A DNA stretch of 64,000 nt from NCBI GenBank assembly GCA_019918135.1, contig WBZZ01004019.1, forward strand, positions 229,001 to 293,000, given 5' to 3'. Positions 1 through 10,730 of the stretch are shown here, one piece after another. This DNA comes from Paulinella micropora. Lineage: Eukaryota > Cercozoa > Imbricatea > Euglyphida > Paulinellidae. The stretch's first letter is position 1. Every line of letters starts with the position of its first letter. The notes under the pieces were generated by a model. The model searched no databases. It was not told the origin of the DNA and saw only the letters and a list, made by a program, of their open reading frames with translations. Position numbers and translations under genes: made by a program.

Positions 1-330
1 TTTTTTTGTTCTGAATTATGTTGAGGTCAAGTAGTGCTTGAAAGTTGTCCAAGGCAAACAGGCTTCCAGAAGCAAAATGGCGGGTGAAGTTGGCTGCCAC
101 CCCCTGAATACCTTTTTGATATTCGGGCCGACCACATAACCGCACTTTACGGCTAAAATTCCTTTGGCCCCATAAATAAAAAAGGAAATTGGAAAAAAAG
201 CCAACCTAAACCAAAACTTGGGCTCGTGTCAGTCTCATTCCCTCAAAATCTCCCAAGTCGAGAAGCGGGGATGAGGCGAAGCCCAAGTAGTGAGGCGAAG
301 CTTTTCAAGCATTTGGAAAATACAGGGCTT

Positions 331-865
331 ATGGCTGAGATTACAGAGAGTTTTCGATGAGCTCAGCTGGAAGAGCTTCCCGCCACTGCCGCCCCCGTCC
401 AGCCCGCCCCTGAGCCCGACCCTGACCAGCCCGTCCCTGGCCAGCCCGCCCCTGACCAGCCCGCCCCTGATCAGCCCGCCCCTAACCAGCCAGCCCCTGG
501 CCAGCCCGCCCCACCCGCCCCGTGGACAGCTTTGGCAGACATTCCACCACAAATTCCAAACTATACGAGATATGTTATGGTTAAAAAGGAATTCATCAAT
601 TCTAACAAAGAAATTTTTCAATTTGGGTTGACATCAACCATCGCTCATTTCATTCGTCGCAAAGAATTAAAGGAGAATGAGTTTTTTTTCGCAGAGGATG
701 ATGTGGATAACACCATCAAAAAACCAAAAAAATGAGCATATGTTTCTCGTGGCGGTCGGCCGTCCAGATGAGTTGATAATATTTAACTCTCTCACCGCAA
801 TTCATCGAAAATTACAGGACAGGAGTGCTTTTATCAAGTGGATTATTCCAATGGATAATAATTAA
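331..865 (+). pseudogene. Hypothetical protein with Pro/Gln linker, broken
   Basis: Best frame begins MAEITESFR at 331, has an in-frame TGA at 358-360, then runs through a PAPDQPAPNQPAPGQ-type linker (about 400-520) into a charged domain ending near 735. A frameshift near 730 leads to a short frame ending at 865 (VAVGRPDELIIFNSL). The linker comes from a 15-bp minisatellite. Such Pro-rich linkers often join structured domains in virion or surface proteins, but no family is recognised. It converges on the integrase gene at 875-1870. Confidence 0.35.
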
Positions 866-874
866 ATAATCAAC

Positions 875-1870
875 TCACAAATCTAATATTACTCTTGCTT
901 TTCTTTCTCTCCGACTAGTCCTGACATTCTCCGATTGAATTTCTTCACGGTTTAATAACTCTTTCGTTTTCTTTTCTTTTGTTAAATATTTGACTTGTTC
1001 ATTAATTTGTTTTTCTTCGTCTGCTGGTTTATCAAACTTAGTTTTTAATAATTCACGAGGGCTGACTAATTCATCAGAATTTAATATTAATTTGAAGCCC
1101 TTTCTCCCAATTACGGTGTAAATCTGTTTTAGTAAACTGACGGCCTCCTTTTGAAAATAAATTTCTCTTTAGCTCCTTTCTAACCTTATCCCCTTTTTCA
1201 AATTCGTCAATTAAGCCATCCCGTTGAATTCGTTGTTTATTTTTGATTACTCCCTTAAATACATCTATCGGTCGAGCTTTAATTGTTCTATGAAATCGCA
1301 TATTATAAGCATTGACCATATCATCAATCCAAGAAAGCCAGTCAAAATTTCCTTTAGTTTCGAATAGTATGTCTAGCCATCGTCTTATAGTTCTAATAAC
1401 ACTGTCAACAATAGCAAGAGCCCGATGGTCACCAACTTCAACAGTCCTGTGGTCAATATTATTTTCTCTAAAATAATCTTTAACCATTCCTTTATATTCG
1501 CTTCCGCTGTCGGTTGTAATTGATTCAGGTGTGTATGGTATTGATTTTAAAGCCATATAAACTTCCTTAGCAGTTTTATTTTTTGGTGGTTTGATTATTA
1601 AAAATCTGCTGTGTGTGTCTATTCAAAATAACATCCAAGCATAGCCTTTATTTCCTTTCTTGTCTTTTAACTTAGACATATCGGCGAGGTCTACGAAAAC
1701 TTGTTTAAGTGGTTTGTCGGACCATATCGTATTCCATCTATCAGTCGGTAATATTTTTTGGTAATGAATTTCAAGTGCTTGTTTTTTCCTTCTTTCATCC
1801 TCATCCTCCGCACCGCACCTCCGCTTTCTTCGCTTTCATTATTTTGTGGATTGCTGTGTTTGTGGTCCAT
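875..1870 (-). pseudogene. Polinton-type integrase (rve/DDE), broken copy
   Basis: Retroviral-type integrase inserting the viral DNA into the host genome. The frame starts MDHKH at 1870. The first catalytic Asp lies in VFVDLADMSK, the second in TTDSGSEY, and the Glu region follows (HRALAIVDSVIRTIRR). The C-terminal basic tail ends ILDL before a TGA at 875-877. There are frameshifts near 1800 and 1090 and an in-frame TGA near 1620 (after WMLF), so it is not expressible as written. It is homologous along its whole length to the integrase at 40913-41895, with the same start, the SDELVSP segment and the same end, showing two members of one element family in this window. Confidence 0.85.
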
Positions 1871-1888
1871 CGTCCTAATAGTATATGC

Positions 1889-2221
1889 TTAATAATATAA
1901 TTTTTTCAACAATTGTTCAAAGAGTGGGTCGGTGTATTCTGATTTTCCACTACTATTTCCAAATGTTTCATATTCAAGATAGTTAATACATCTACCGATG
2001 TAGTCGGTAAAGGCATCATTTACAATAGGATCAAATTTCGGATATTGACATAGTGTACATCTCCTAGCTATATTATTATGAATACAGTATTGTACATTTT
2101 CCTTTCGTTTGCGGAAATTAACCCTACACGGTAGACATAGTTGGTAAGTTCGCCTCCCATCATAAAAATATGAAGATGGTTGCTCACGACGACATTGTCC
2201 GCATTTTCTAGTAGTAGACAT
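1889..2221 (-). CDS. Small Cys-rich zinc-finger-like protein
   Basis: 110 residues with CxxC pairs at CGQC and CLPC in the N-terminal third and further Cys at YCIH and CTLC, suggesting two zinc-binding knuckles. The N-terminal part resembles the short 'C-x2-C ... F ... C-x2-C' fingers of large-DNA-virus and PLV small proteins. It lies just upstream of the integrase remnant on the same strand. A purine-rich GGAGGTGCG motif precedes its ATG, as before two genes of the complete PLV. Function unknown. Confidence 0.55.
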   Translation of the reverse strand: MSTTRKCGQCRREQPSSYFYDGRRTYQLCLPCRVNFRKRKENVQYCIHNNIARRCTLCQYPKFDPIVNDAFTDYIGRCINYLEYETFGNSSGKSEYTDPLFEQLLKKLYY

Positions 2222-2239
2222 CGCACCTCCGGTTTTGGT

Positions 2240-2259
2240 GAAGCTTTTTCAAAAGGTTC
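2240..2259 (-). terminator. 3'-end hairpin (GAA-CTTTT-GA-AAAAG-TTC type)
   Basis: Near-perfect inverted repeat with a 9-nt stem and 2-nt loop, overlapping the stop codon of the gene ending at 2259. The same hairpin lies at or right after stop codons in the PLV at 28582, 32497 and 40808. Confidence 0.5.
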
Positions 2260-2492
2260 TAATATTTTATCACACCTAATGTTTTATCTTTACATATTAC
2301 TCTTTCTTTTTTTCCTAGTTCAAAACAATAATTAGAACAGAACTCATAAGTATAAAATCGGTCGAATGTATCATCAATTGCGGTAATCTGCCTGTTAGCT
2401 AAGCACAAGCTCAATCCACACACATAACAGCTATTTGAAGTCATACTCAAAACGATTATATAAATAATCCATAATGTGTAAACGAACATCAT
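2259..2492 (-). CDS. Small Cys-rich protein
   Basis: 77 residues if read from the first ATG. A more likely start is the internal Met before TSNSCYVCGLSLC (near 2444), because the first 17 residues would be a hydrophobic leader with no other support. CxxC at CYVC and a later CSNYC pair suggest one zinc site. No family recognised. It ends in the hairpin at 2240-2259 and is followed on the same strand by the 1889-2221 gene. Confidence 0.4.
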   Translation of the reverse strand: MMFVYTLWIIYIIVLSMTSNSCYVCGLSLCLANRQITAIDDTFDRFYTYEFCSNYCFELGKKERVICKDKTLGVIKY

Positions 2493-3267
2493 GTGGTAGG
2501 TTTTTTATCATCGACCCGACTTTTTTGGTGAAGGCTCATATATTTAGAACTTGAGAAAAATTTTAGATGACGGAGACTTATGGAGTAGGGGCCGCCCCGG
2601 GTCCGGTCGTAGGGAAACTTTTTTTGCATGCAAAGTTTCAAATATTAAAATAATGACGTAGAACACTGTTTAAAGCTGTAATATTGTATTTTAATGCAAA
2701 AAAACAATGTTTGAACTATTATTAAGGTGCGTAGATGAGCATGCAGACCATAGCAGATAGCGGCCTGCACCGGTACTTGCAAAGTGCACTTGCTACATGT
2801 TACCTGCTATCAGCGCGTAAGTACAAACGATACAAACACGATTTCGATGCAGATTTAATTGAATTCAGCTTTTGTTGCCACTAATTATTTTTTTCTGGTC
2901 CTGGTGGCACCCGCCAGCCACTCGCCAGTACAAGTACGCTAAGCTAGTGACAACATGCAATAATTCAAAGTCCTGCAGTGCCAGTGCAAAGACACAGTGT
3001 CAGCATCTCAAGCAGCTACATTTCTAAGGACTTTCAACATGATTGGCCTCATTCAGCTGCTAAAAATAAAAAAAAACCACGCCCACTCACTCATCCTCCT
3101 CCAGATCTGATTCATCATCAGATGAAGCCAAGCCACCGCAGTTAATGCATCCTGATCACCTGGACCTAATGGATTTGGATAATTACAATACGCGCACATC
3201 CAGCGCGTTGCGGGCTCTTCGTACTCGCTCCCTTCATCATCTTCTGCGTCGCTTTCAGCATATGAGT
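2493..3267. other. No gene seen
   Basis: Mixed-composition DNA with short broken frames only. No terminal repeat, tRNA or recognisable domain was found; it is probably the host flank of the PLV remnant. Confidence 0.5.
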
Positions 3268-4620
3268 CTACCTTCGCCGCCTTGGAGCGAGGCTGTCTGG
3301 TAGAAGCTGCTGCGGCCGCGCCCGAGGAATTAGAAGCAGTAGGTTTAATTGTAGCAGCCTGCTTGCTAGCTCTCTTCTCCCTTTCTTTCCACTGCTGACG
3401 GGCACTTCGCTGTCGGCTGCTGCGCCCTCGGGTGACACACTGTTGGGCTGCTGTGCCATGTGCGCCTTGAGCCTTTCCTTCAACTCTGGTACCGTGCCGA
3501 CAGATGACAGCCCCAACTGCTGACAGAGCTCGACTAGGCGCGGTTTGCGCAATTTCCCAACGTTGAAGCTCTTATTCTGCAGCCTGCTGACGGGCACTTC
3601 GCTATCGGCTGCTGCGCCCTCGGGTGACACGCTGTTGGGCTGCTGTGCCATGTGCGCCTGGAGCCTTTCCTTCAACTCTGGTACCGTGCCGACAGAGGAC
3701 AGCCCCAACTGCTGACAGAGCTCGGCTAGGCGCGGTTTGCGCAATTGCCCAACGTTGAAGCTCTTCTTTGCCTTCTTGTTTGCCGAACGCTGGGAGGCGA
3801 GCCGCTTGAAGTATGAAATCTTTTGCTCCCGCGTCAGGTCCGCAGTTGCACCAGACTGCACATGAACCGCTGCCACACGCTCCCCTCGGCCATTCTTCGA
3901 TGGGCATTTGTCGACGCCTTTGTGCGATGGATGGGGCTGCTTAAACCGCTGTGTGCATGGCTCGCACCTCTTGCCGCCAGCGACTTCGTCCGATCGCATG
4001 TCAAGGACAATGCGGTCGGCGTCGGGCGCAACGCTAGTGTAAGCACCAAAGGCAACACCGCTAATGAACTGTTTGCCAGAAGTGAGGGTGGGCCTGGAGT
4101 AACGAAACGAGCGCAAGTTGCGAAGGCCCCAAGAACTGAGTTTGCGAGGTTCAACCTTGTTCTCTTTCACCCACTTCTCGATCACGTCTGCGTCGTGACC
4201 ATAGAACCGGTTGTTGTCATATCCCGCTCCCTGCGCTGACTCAAGCCACTCCTCGACAAGAGCGAAGCCGCGCCCTTGCTCGACCTGGTCTTTAGTGAAG
4301 ACCTTGGTAAACTTCCTCTTTGCTCCGTCGCATGGGTTCCACGCATGAAATGCACACAGCATGTCCGTGCTGATATCCACTCCATACTTCTCCCAGTAGT
4401 GCGCCTCGGAAAAAACGAACTCATAGTTCTGAAAGTCGCCGCCGCCATCGCCAGTGCGAGTACCAGGGCCGGGAAAAGAAGAGATCTCCCCGCTTCCTCC
4501 ATCTTCCTTGCTCCTCAGATGATAGTCCCAGCAGTAACGGGTGGTTGCGCCAGTGTGCTCAACCATCATGATGTTGTATACTTGCATACGTTTGTTACAT
4601 ACACTCTTTGTACTTATCAT
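3268..4620 (-). CDS. Protein with two tandem SAP motifs
   Basis: About 450 residues. The N-terminal 270 residues are not recognised (contains a HYWEKYGVDIS segment and a Cys-rich stretch CEPCTQRF with later His/Cys that could bind zinc). Residues about 285-400 hold two nearly identical 63-residue units, each with LRKPRLxELCQQLGLSSVGT, the helix-extended loop-helix of SAP DNA-binding motifs. The last 45 residues become low-complexity basic sequence and may be out of frame. SAP motifs bind AT-rich or matrix-attachment DNA, so a nuclear role is likely. Higher GC than the PLV DNA on either side fits host or retroelement origin. Confidence 0.55.
   Translation of the reverse strand: MISTKSVCNKRMQVYNIMMVEHTGATTRYCWDYHLRSKEDGGSGEISSFPGPGTRTGDGGGDFQNYEFVFSEAHYWEKYGVDISTDMLCAFHAWNPCDGAKRKFTKVFTKDQVEQGRGFALVEEWLESAQGAGYDNNRFYGHDADVIEKWVKENKVEPRKLSSWGLRNLRSFRYSRPTLTSGKQFISGVAFGAYTSVAPDADRIVLDMRSDEVAGGKRCEPCTQRFKQPHPSHKGVDKCPSKNGRGERVAAVHVQSGATADLTREQKISYFKRLASQRSANKKAKKSFNVGQLRKPRLAELCQQLGLSSVGTVPELKERLQAHMAQQPNSVSPEGAAADSEVPVSRLQNKSFNVGKLRKPRLVELCQQLGLSSVGTVPELKERLKAHMAQQPNSVSPEGAAADSEVPVSSGKKGRRELASRLLQLNLLLLIPRARPQQLLPDSLAPRRRR
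3395..3772 (-). repeat. Tandem 189-bp duplication encoding SAP units
   Basis: Two direct copies (about 3395-3583 and 3584-3772), nearly identical at the nucleotide level and in frame, encoding the duplicated SAP motif. The low divergence points to a recent duplication. Confidence 0.85.
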
Positions 4621-6136
4621 GATGTATGTATACTTGCTCTTTGTACTTTCTCCGATAGGTATGTTTGAGAAAAATAGTCTTTGAGACTTTCTCCGATTTC
4701 TTGTTCTCCTTACTCAGATTACTTTCTCCTCCTTCTTTTCTATATTGTATCTAGTATGAGGCACTTGGACCTACACACAGATAGTAATAGAAAAGCTAGA
4801 AAAGCTCTCCTTGAGAAGTCGACAGTCGGTCGGATAGGTTCTCAGACCTACCTTTAGAAAACGATCAGAGATTTGCAAAAATACTCTGACGTATGTGTGA
4901 GATAATTCAGATAAATACACAAACTAGAAGGGTAGAGTGTTGTGCTCCTGTCCCTATGCTTGTTTGTGTTTTGTGTGTGTTCCTTCACTCTTCTGTCCAC
5001 CTCCTTCTTCTTGGTCTCTGTGTGAGAACAGCAAGAACGACAGAGAGTTTGTATCTGATGTCTCCTTGTGAGCACACAGATACTGATTGGGCTAGAGGGT
5101 ACGAGACACCTGCTTGAGACCAATCAAATTATTTGTTTTGTGAAAGAGTTATGAGGGAGCTGTGTTGGAGTATTTGTTTTCGTCTGACGTCCCCGTGTGA
5201 GACAGGTCAGTGAAAATTCACTCTGTTGCCTGTGTGGCAAAGCAGAAAGAAATCACCCTAGTGATGTGGACTCCAAATGTAATGCCCCCAACGATAGCTC
5301 GTAAAAAGTCGGTAATACAACCAAACACAGTCCTCAAGAATGAGAATGATGTCTCGTTATATTAGCTCAGTGAAGCCAAAAAGGAAAACGGCAACAGACC
5401 AGGAATAAAATGGCATCAGGTCCAATCCGGACAAATAATACTGAAAAACAAGCTGGTGCACCTGTCACCAGGAAAAGGTATTTTTTACCGGCTATCCGGG
5501 GGGTGATGCCTACAAGTGTGTAGGAGAGCAGAAAAGACGTGCATTATCTACACAAAACGACTCCACACACACTCGCCCCACTATTCCATCCCTTCACGAG
5601 AATAAGTTTTTAACCACCCTTGATATGGCTGGCGACCCAACTCCCCTAAACCGAATCATATCTTTGGAAGGGAATTGGGCCCTCAGACGTACAAGGTAAG
5701 ATACGTAAAATTACTTGTGAAAAAATACAACACAGTCACGTTACGAGAAGTAGGCGGCCCACCCCTCAACCTCCACGGTAGACCAGTACTTGTCGTTGAC
5801 TGTCACGTCACAAGCAGTAAGCAGTGTGAGGCGACAGTGCCAGATACAGGGGTTAGGTGCTCGTGGAGATTGGGGGCGGCGAGCCTCGGAAGGGGGTGCA
5901 AGGTGGGAAGTGTGCTGCTAGACTGATAGACCATGACTTTTGTTCGCTTCGTGTTTATCGAGAAAGGAAGAGAGGGGAGATATTGAGCAAGTACAGAGAA
6001 AAACTGAACTTAGGATTGCTCCCTCCCCATGATGTTATGTATTACCAACCCGCCACTTTATTTACACACATCACTTTGTGGAGAGAAAGCATCAACTCTA
6101 CTCAATCCAGCAACACAACTGCATCTCTTCGCACAC

Positions 6137-6197
<61 letters not shown>

Positions 6198-6441
6198 CAC
6201 TACCACTACTACATTCATAGAAGAAGTGGGAGAAATAGGGGAAGGAGTAGGGGGAGTAGGAGTGAGTAGGAGAAGTAGTAGTAGGGGGAGTAGGAGTAGG
6301 GGGAGTAGGAGTAGTAGGGGGTGGATTGTCTGTACCTCCTTTGTCTGTATCAACTTTGACTCACATTTCGTCTTCTCAACCTACCACTATACTACCTAAT
6401 ACATCCTCATCACCTTTATCATCTTTGGACCTCCTGATGTC
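4621..6441. other. No clear gene
   Basis: Host-like DNA with short frames on both strands. A sequence reading CCTCAGACGTACAAGGTAAG near 5685 looks like an exon end with donor site, but I could not assemble a gene. The open frames around 6000-6350 are produced by the microsatellite. Confidence 0.4.
6137..6197 (+). repeat. (CTA)n microsatellite
   Basis: About 20 CTA/TAC units, slightly interrupted at the right end. Followed by GTAG/GGAGTA-rich imperfect repeats to about 6315. Confidence 0.95.
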
Positions 6442-6491
6442 ATGGAAGAAGGAGAGCCAGGTAGAGCTGAGGGTAGTAACGTTTGGGTAAA
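6442..6491 (+). pseudogene. Left part of host ORF split by the PLV
   Basis: Frame from an ATG at 6442 reads MEEGEPGRAEGSNVWV up to the PLV edge. Removing the element and one copy of the GGTAAA duplication continues the same frame into 43458-43647, giving about 79 codons. Product not recognised. Confidence 0.4.
6486..6491. repeat. PLV target-site duplication, left copy (GGTAAA)
   Basis: GGTAAA directly precedes the left inverted repeat, and the identical hexamer at 43452-43457 directly follows the right one. Polinton-type integrases usually leave 5-6 bp duplications. Confidence 0.85.
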
Positions 6492-6588
6492 AGTAGTATA
6501 GGGAGCCACTTCGTCACACTTTTTCAATACACACCCCCCGCCCCCCAGAGACACACACGGTCGGCCCGCAGGGACAAAATGGCGACGA
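6492..6588 (+). repeat. Left terminal inverted repeat of PLV
   Basis: About 97 bp starting AGTAGTATAGGG. Aligns with the reverse complement of 43355-43451 with few mismatches, including a shared core around GAGACACACACGGTCGGCCC. Confidence 0.9.
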
Positions 6589-6636
6589 ATATTAATATTT
6601 AAAATATTACCGTTAAAATATAAAGACACATACACG

Positions 6637-7029
6637 ATGACAAACGACGACACTAAAAAAAAGGCAAGCCGCAGGTTTACGATTTCAAAAGGATGTATTA
6701 TGATAAAGAATAATGAAAAGAGACCGATGGTAAAAGTTCAATGGAGAGAAGGAGGTAAAACGATGTTTAAGAGTTTTACTATTGGAAAACGAAGAACACA
6801 AGAACAAGCAATGGAAGAAGCAAAGAAATACCACGAGGAAAAAGTAAAACCAAAGTATGATGAATGGAAAGTTAATTATGATAAGGAAACAAAAGAAATC
6901 AAAAAAGAAAAGAAAAGGAATTGGAAGAAGAAAACATTCAAGTGTGAATGCGGAGCTGAAATAAATAGGAGTAGCAAAGCAAGACATATGAAATCAAACA
7001 TACACAGCGGGGGCAAGCCCCCGCCCTAA
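6637..7029 (+). CDS. AP2-like/zinc-finger protein
   Basis: 130 residues. Residues 25-75 (VKVQWREGGKTMFKSF, then a helix TQEQAMEEAKKYHEE) have the three-strand-plus-helix look of AP2-type DNA-binding domains that accompany viral and mobile nucleases. The C-terminus carries CECG ... H-x4-H (FKCECGAEI then ARHMKSNIH), a C2H2-like finger shared with the next gene. First gene inside the left inverted repeat. Its last codons form a strong GC hairpin ending next to the stop codon. Probably a DNA-binding regulator; the AP2 call is inference from pattern only. Confidence 0.55.
   Translation: MTNDDTKKKASRRFTISKGCIMIKNNEKRPMVKVQWREGGKTMFKSFTIGKRRTQEQAMEEAKKYHEEKVKPKYDEWKVNYDKETKEIKKEKKRNWKKKTFKCECGAEINRSSKARHMKSNIHSGGKPPP
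7007..7024 (+). terminator. 3'-end hairpin GCGGGGGC-AA-GCCCCCGC
   Basis: Perfect 8-bp stem with AA loop overlapping the last codons of the 6637-7029 gene; the TAA stop follows at 7027-7029. Confidence 0.55.
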
Positions 7030-7081
7030 TTATCATCTATACACGGGAGAGTATATTATGTAGGACATAAGCGGGCAGACA

Positions 7082-7505
7082 ATGGCAGAGACTAAAAAAT
7101 TTGAATGCGAATGCGGTTCCATAATTAATGTCTCGGGAATACGAAGACATTTACAAACAAAAAAACACAAAGAATTTGACATTGAAGGATTTAGGAGAAT
7201 GTGGGAAGCGACTAAGCACATTAAAATTGATGTAGTCGGTAAAATAGGAGAAAATACAATTGGAGAAAAACAAGAAATTGTTGAAAAACAAGAAATTGAT
7301 GAAAAACAAAAAATGATAGAAGATTTTAAAAAAATCAGGTATTGAAACATTTATTATTACTAGCGATGAAATCAGAGCTGGGCTTTGGAAAAATCTTAAC
7401 CCTAAATCAGCAAAAACTGGTGAAGGTATAATAGAATGGTTGAAAAGGGAAAGAAGAGAAAGAGAAGCCACGCTCGCCCCGCCAGCACCGCCCGCCCCGC
7501 CCTAA
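7082..7505 (+). pseudogene. C2H2-like zinc-finger protein, one frameshift
   Basis: Starts MAETKKFECECGSI, with a finger CECG ... RRHLQTKKH matching the C-terminal finger of the preceding gene. A coiled, charged stretch (repeats of EKQEI) follows. The frame breaks in the A-run near 7330. The next frame resumes as KKSGIETFIITSDEIRAGLW and ends APPAPPAPP before TAA at 7503-7505, giving about 140 residues. Likely a small DNA-binding protein of the PLV. The break in a homopolymer may be a sequencing error. Confidence 0.55.
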
Positions 7506-7635
7506 TTTCCAACTAAACACAAGGCCCCCCTTATATACAGACACGGGGGCACACGGCGACCACGGCGGGGGCAGACAATTGAGATAATTAATTTTTATTG
7601 AAAAAAATATTTTCCTATATATACACTAACCAACG
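7506..7635 (+). promoter_or_regulatory. Polymerase upstream region
   Basis: Non-coding stretch between the zinc-finger gene and the polymerase ATG at 7636. AT-rich, with TATATATACACTAACC directly before the start, a plausible TATA-type promoter. Confidence 0.35.
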
Positions 7636-8968
7636 ATGGAGACACACACTTACAATGGTAAGACGTATAGGTTGGACAAATTTAGGGAACAAAAAATTAA
7701 TTATGAAATCAAAAGGGTCAGGGGTCAAGATGTGCTGTATATAATACCGAAGACGAGAAAGTATAAGGTGGATACAACAACGGCCCAAAATTACTTGAAC
7801 CGAGTAAGAGGTGCTGTTTACTTTGAGGAGCAGAAACAAGGTATTCCAGTGGCACCACCATTACCTCCTATTTTGGAAGCGAAAGTGTTTGAAGCGAAAG
7901 TGAGAGAAAGAAAAGAAAAGGTAAAAGACCTGATGCGATACGGAAACTACGAAGTCAAACACGTTGACAGAAAGAAGCACATGCTTGGTGTTAATGAAAG
8001 CATGTATTGGGTTAGGATTAGAGGCAACTTTACTTCATTCAGTATGGAAGATGTAGTAAAGTTTATTGAGATAATACAAGTTATACTGAACGACCTTATA
8101 AAAAGACAGAGACAAGGTAATATGGTAAGTCTAAGTATCAAGTTTGTAGATTACTACGGGGCTGTATCTACGGGTTTGAAAAAACTTAACCATATTTCTG
8201 TCAGCGATGTTTTAGAAAGACTGTCAGCATTATTTCAAAGCAAAGAAAGCCTTTATATAGACGAAAAGGGAACCAATATGGATAAGTTTAGGTTCGTTTT
8301 GAAATCTGTTGAAATGCAGACGGGCGGAACGAGGCTTCAAATAATTAATAAGTTGGATGTATATAAAAAGAGAGGAGTAATTCAAATTAATAATACACAC
8401 AACATATGCTTAGCCAGAGCAATTGTTGTAGTAAAAACAAAAAAAGAAAAACACGAAAAATATCCGCAGGTTATGAAAGGCAAGATACAGGAGGAGATGG
8501 CGATGAAGTTGCACGAAGAAGCGAAAGTCATTCAGGATGTGTGCGGTATTCCTGAAATCAATACATTTGCTAGCCACATTAAATACAATCTGGTTATCGT
8601 TGAATTTCCTGACAACATTGTTTATAAGACGGACCTGCTTAATGAAAAAGGCGAGCGACTTACGAACCTTTACATACTTAAGACTGAGAACCACTACGAT
8701 GCGATAACTAATATGAAGTCTTTGCTAGGCAAAAGAACTTCTGTGAGTTATGTCTAAGGGGATACAAAGAAAGGCATGCCTGCGAATCCACTTGTAATAT
8801 CTGCGAAACCAAAGGCTGTAAAGGTATTAACGATAAAAGCAATTGGACTGATTGCTATTCGTGTAATAGAAAGTTTCCTAACACTGTATGTTTCAATAAC
8901 CACAAGAAGACGAATTGCGATATCAAAGCGAAATGTCTTTCGTGCGGACTTAATTACAGCAGAAAGGA

Positions 8969-8995
8969 TTGCAAAGCTACGCTTGCAAAAGCGTA
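8969..8995 (+). repeat. Palindromic 27-mer, copy 1 (in polB)
   Basis: TTGCAAAGCTACGCTTGCAA then AAGCGTA; TACGCTT-GCAA-AAGCGTA forms a 7-bp stem. Encodes CKATLAKA in the zinc region. Copies at 9940-9966 and 28554-28580. Confidence 0.8.
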
Positions 8996-9939
8996 CGAAC
9001 ACAAATGCGGTTATGCGAAATGCCGTAATTGCAAGGAACTGAAACCACTTGAACACCAATGTGAAATCGTGAAGAAAGACATATTACCTTTTTCAGAGCA
9101 ATACATATTCTTTGACTTTGAAGCGACACAGGATACAGGCGAGCACATTGTTGGTCATGCGGAAAGTCAGTATTACGATGCGAAGGAACCACCCGTTATT
9201 CATAAGAACATTGATGATTTCTGTAAGTGGGCGTTTGAATCTAAGCACAACGGCTTTACATTCATTGCTCATAACAGTCGCGGTTATGATTGCCAGTTTA
9301 TTCTTAAGTGGTTGGTGGATAACGGACAGGCACCATTCGTCATTTATCAAGGGGGTAAGATAATGATAATGACTTTGAAGAAATACCGCTTCATTGATTG
9401 TTTGAGTTTCTTGACTATGCCTCTGTCAGATCGTACAACATTCGGATTGAAAGAACTTAAAAAGGGCTTCTTTCCTCACTTCTTCAACACGGATAAGAAC
9501 AAAAACTATGTTGGTGTTATGCCTCATAAGAAGCACTACGGCTACGACACGATGAAAGATAAGAAGAGAGCGGAATTCTTAGAATGGTATCAAAGCCAAA
9601 AAAACAACACATTTGATATGCGGAAGGAAATTGCGGAATACTGTCATAGCGATGTTGATATATTGAGAAGGGGATGTATGGATTTTAGAAAGCAGTTTCT
9701 AGAATTCGGTATTGACCCGTTTCAATATACAACTATTGCGAGTGTGTTATGGCTTTGTATCGTGCTAAGTTTATGCCAGAGAATTCAATTGCTGTGTTGA
9801 AGGCGGAAAAGCAAAACAGGATTACCTCTCGGGCTTGTGTTGAATGGATAGCTTACAGAAGCAGGTTAGACCAAACTGATATCAAACACGCATTCAATGG
9901 TGGTGAAAGGATGTTTAACTTAGACCAATCAAATGCGTA

Positions 9940-9966
9940 TTGCAAAGCTACGCTTGGCAAAGCGTA
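9940..9966 (+). repeat. Palindromic 27-mer, copy 2 (in polB)
   Basis: Same sequence with one altered loop base, encoding CKATLGKA in the polymerase, about 970 bp downstream of copy 1. Confidence 0.8.
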
Positions 9967-10723
9967 TGTAGATGGTTGGGATGAAAAGACAAAAACCGCT
10001 TACGAATTTCACGGATGTCTCTGGCACGGATGCCCAAAGTGCTTCAATGGCAATACCATTAACACTAAGAAGAATAAGACGATGGGCGAACTATACAAGG
10101 CAACAATGAGACTAGAAAAAGAACTACGCAAACAAGTCAGCAAACTAGTATCTATCTGGGAATGTGAATGGAGATTAATGAAAACAAGTGAAAGCCTAGC
10201 GGAAGATACTAATGAACGAATTACTGAACAAGAAGGACTTAACCCGCGAGAGGCAATGTTTGGAGGTAGAACGGATGCCCTTACGTTGTATTGGAAATCA
10301 CGACACGACAACGAATACGCGAAATACATTGACATATGCTCTCTGTATCCGACCGTTATGTTTTACGACCTTTACCCTAGCGGGCACCACGAAATCATAC
10401 GGCCCTCAGATGACGACGACCGAAAGGAGATGAAAAACAAAATTATAAACAGAGAATATTTCGGAGTGTCTAAGGTTAAGATGCTACCGCCTAGAAAATT
10501 ACTACACCCCGTTTTACCTAAGGCGGATAGAGGAAAACTAACGTATTACTTATGCGACAGGTGCGGAATGACCGAACAAAAGGATGAATGTAAGCACACC
10601 GATAACGAGCGAGCAATAACTGGCACTTGGGCAACACCCGAAATTTACAAGGCCTTAGACAAAGGCTACAAGCTAATTAAGGTATATGAGGTATGGCATT
10701 GGAAGGAGCAGAGCAGTAGCCTG

Positions 10724-10730
10724 TTCAAAG
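10724..10730. repeat. Duplication TTCAAAG at left edge of GC-rich insert
   Basis: Identical heptamer at 26397-26403 on the other side. Keeping one copy restores an uninterrupted polymerase frame. Confidence 0.85.

Larger units (their letters stand above)
1..2492. mobile_element. Remnant of a second Polinton-like virus
   Basis: AT-rich block carrying an integrase closely related to the one in the complete element at 6492-43451 (both begin MDHKH and share the C-terminal layout), two Cys-rich small genes, and the same hairpin motif directly after a stop codon. No terminal inverted repeat was found near 2493. Capsid, polymerase and packaging genes are absent, so this is a truncated relative or the end of an element that continues left of the window. 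Confidence 0.6.
7636..10730 (+). pseudogene. polB: Protein-primed DNA polymerase B, N-terminal two thirds
   Basis: Replicative polymerase of the PLV. Starts METHTYNG. The first ~370 residues are the poorly conserved N-terminal region ending NHYDAITNMKSLLGK; a frameshift near 8740 then gives a Cys-rich zinc region (FCELCLRGY, CNICETKGC, CLSCG, CRNCKEL). Exonuclease motifs follow: FDFEATQ (about 9112), FIAHNSRGYDCQF (about 9260) and YCHSDVDIL (about 9636). Another frameshift lies near 9745. Polymerase motif A is YIDICSLYPTVM (about 10325). The gene is cut after SSSLFK at 10730 by the GC-rich insert and resumes at 26397 with no loss of coding sequence. About 1,350 residues when joined, normal for Polinton-type enzymes. 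Confidence 0.92.

Noticed and set aside
4854..5123. Small ORFs on both strands near 5000
   Set aside because: No domain, no codon bias signal, overlapping on both strands.
6029..6353. Short ORFs rich in Leu, Tyr, Val or Thr around the CTA repeat
   Set aside because: Pure artefacts of the trinucleotide repeat.
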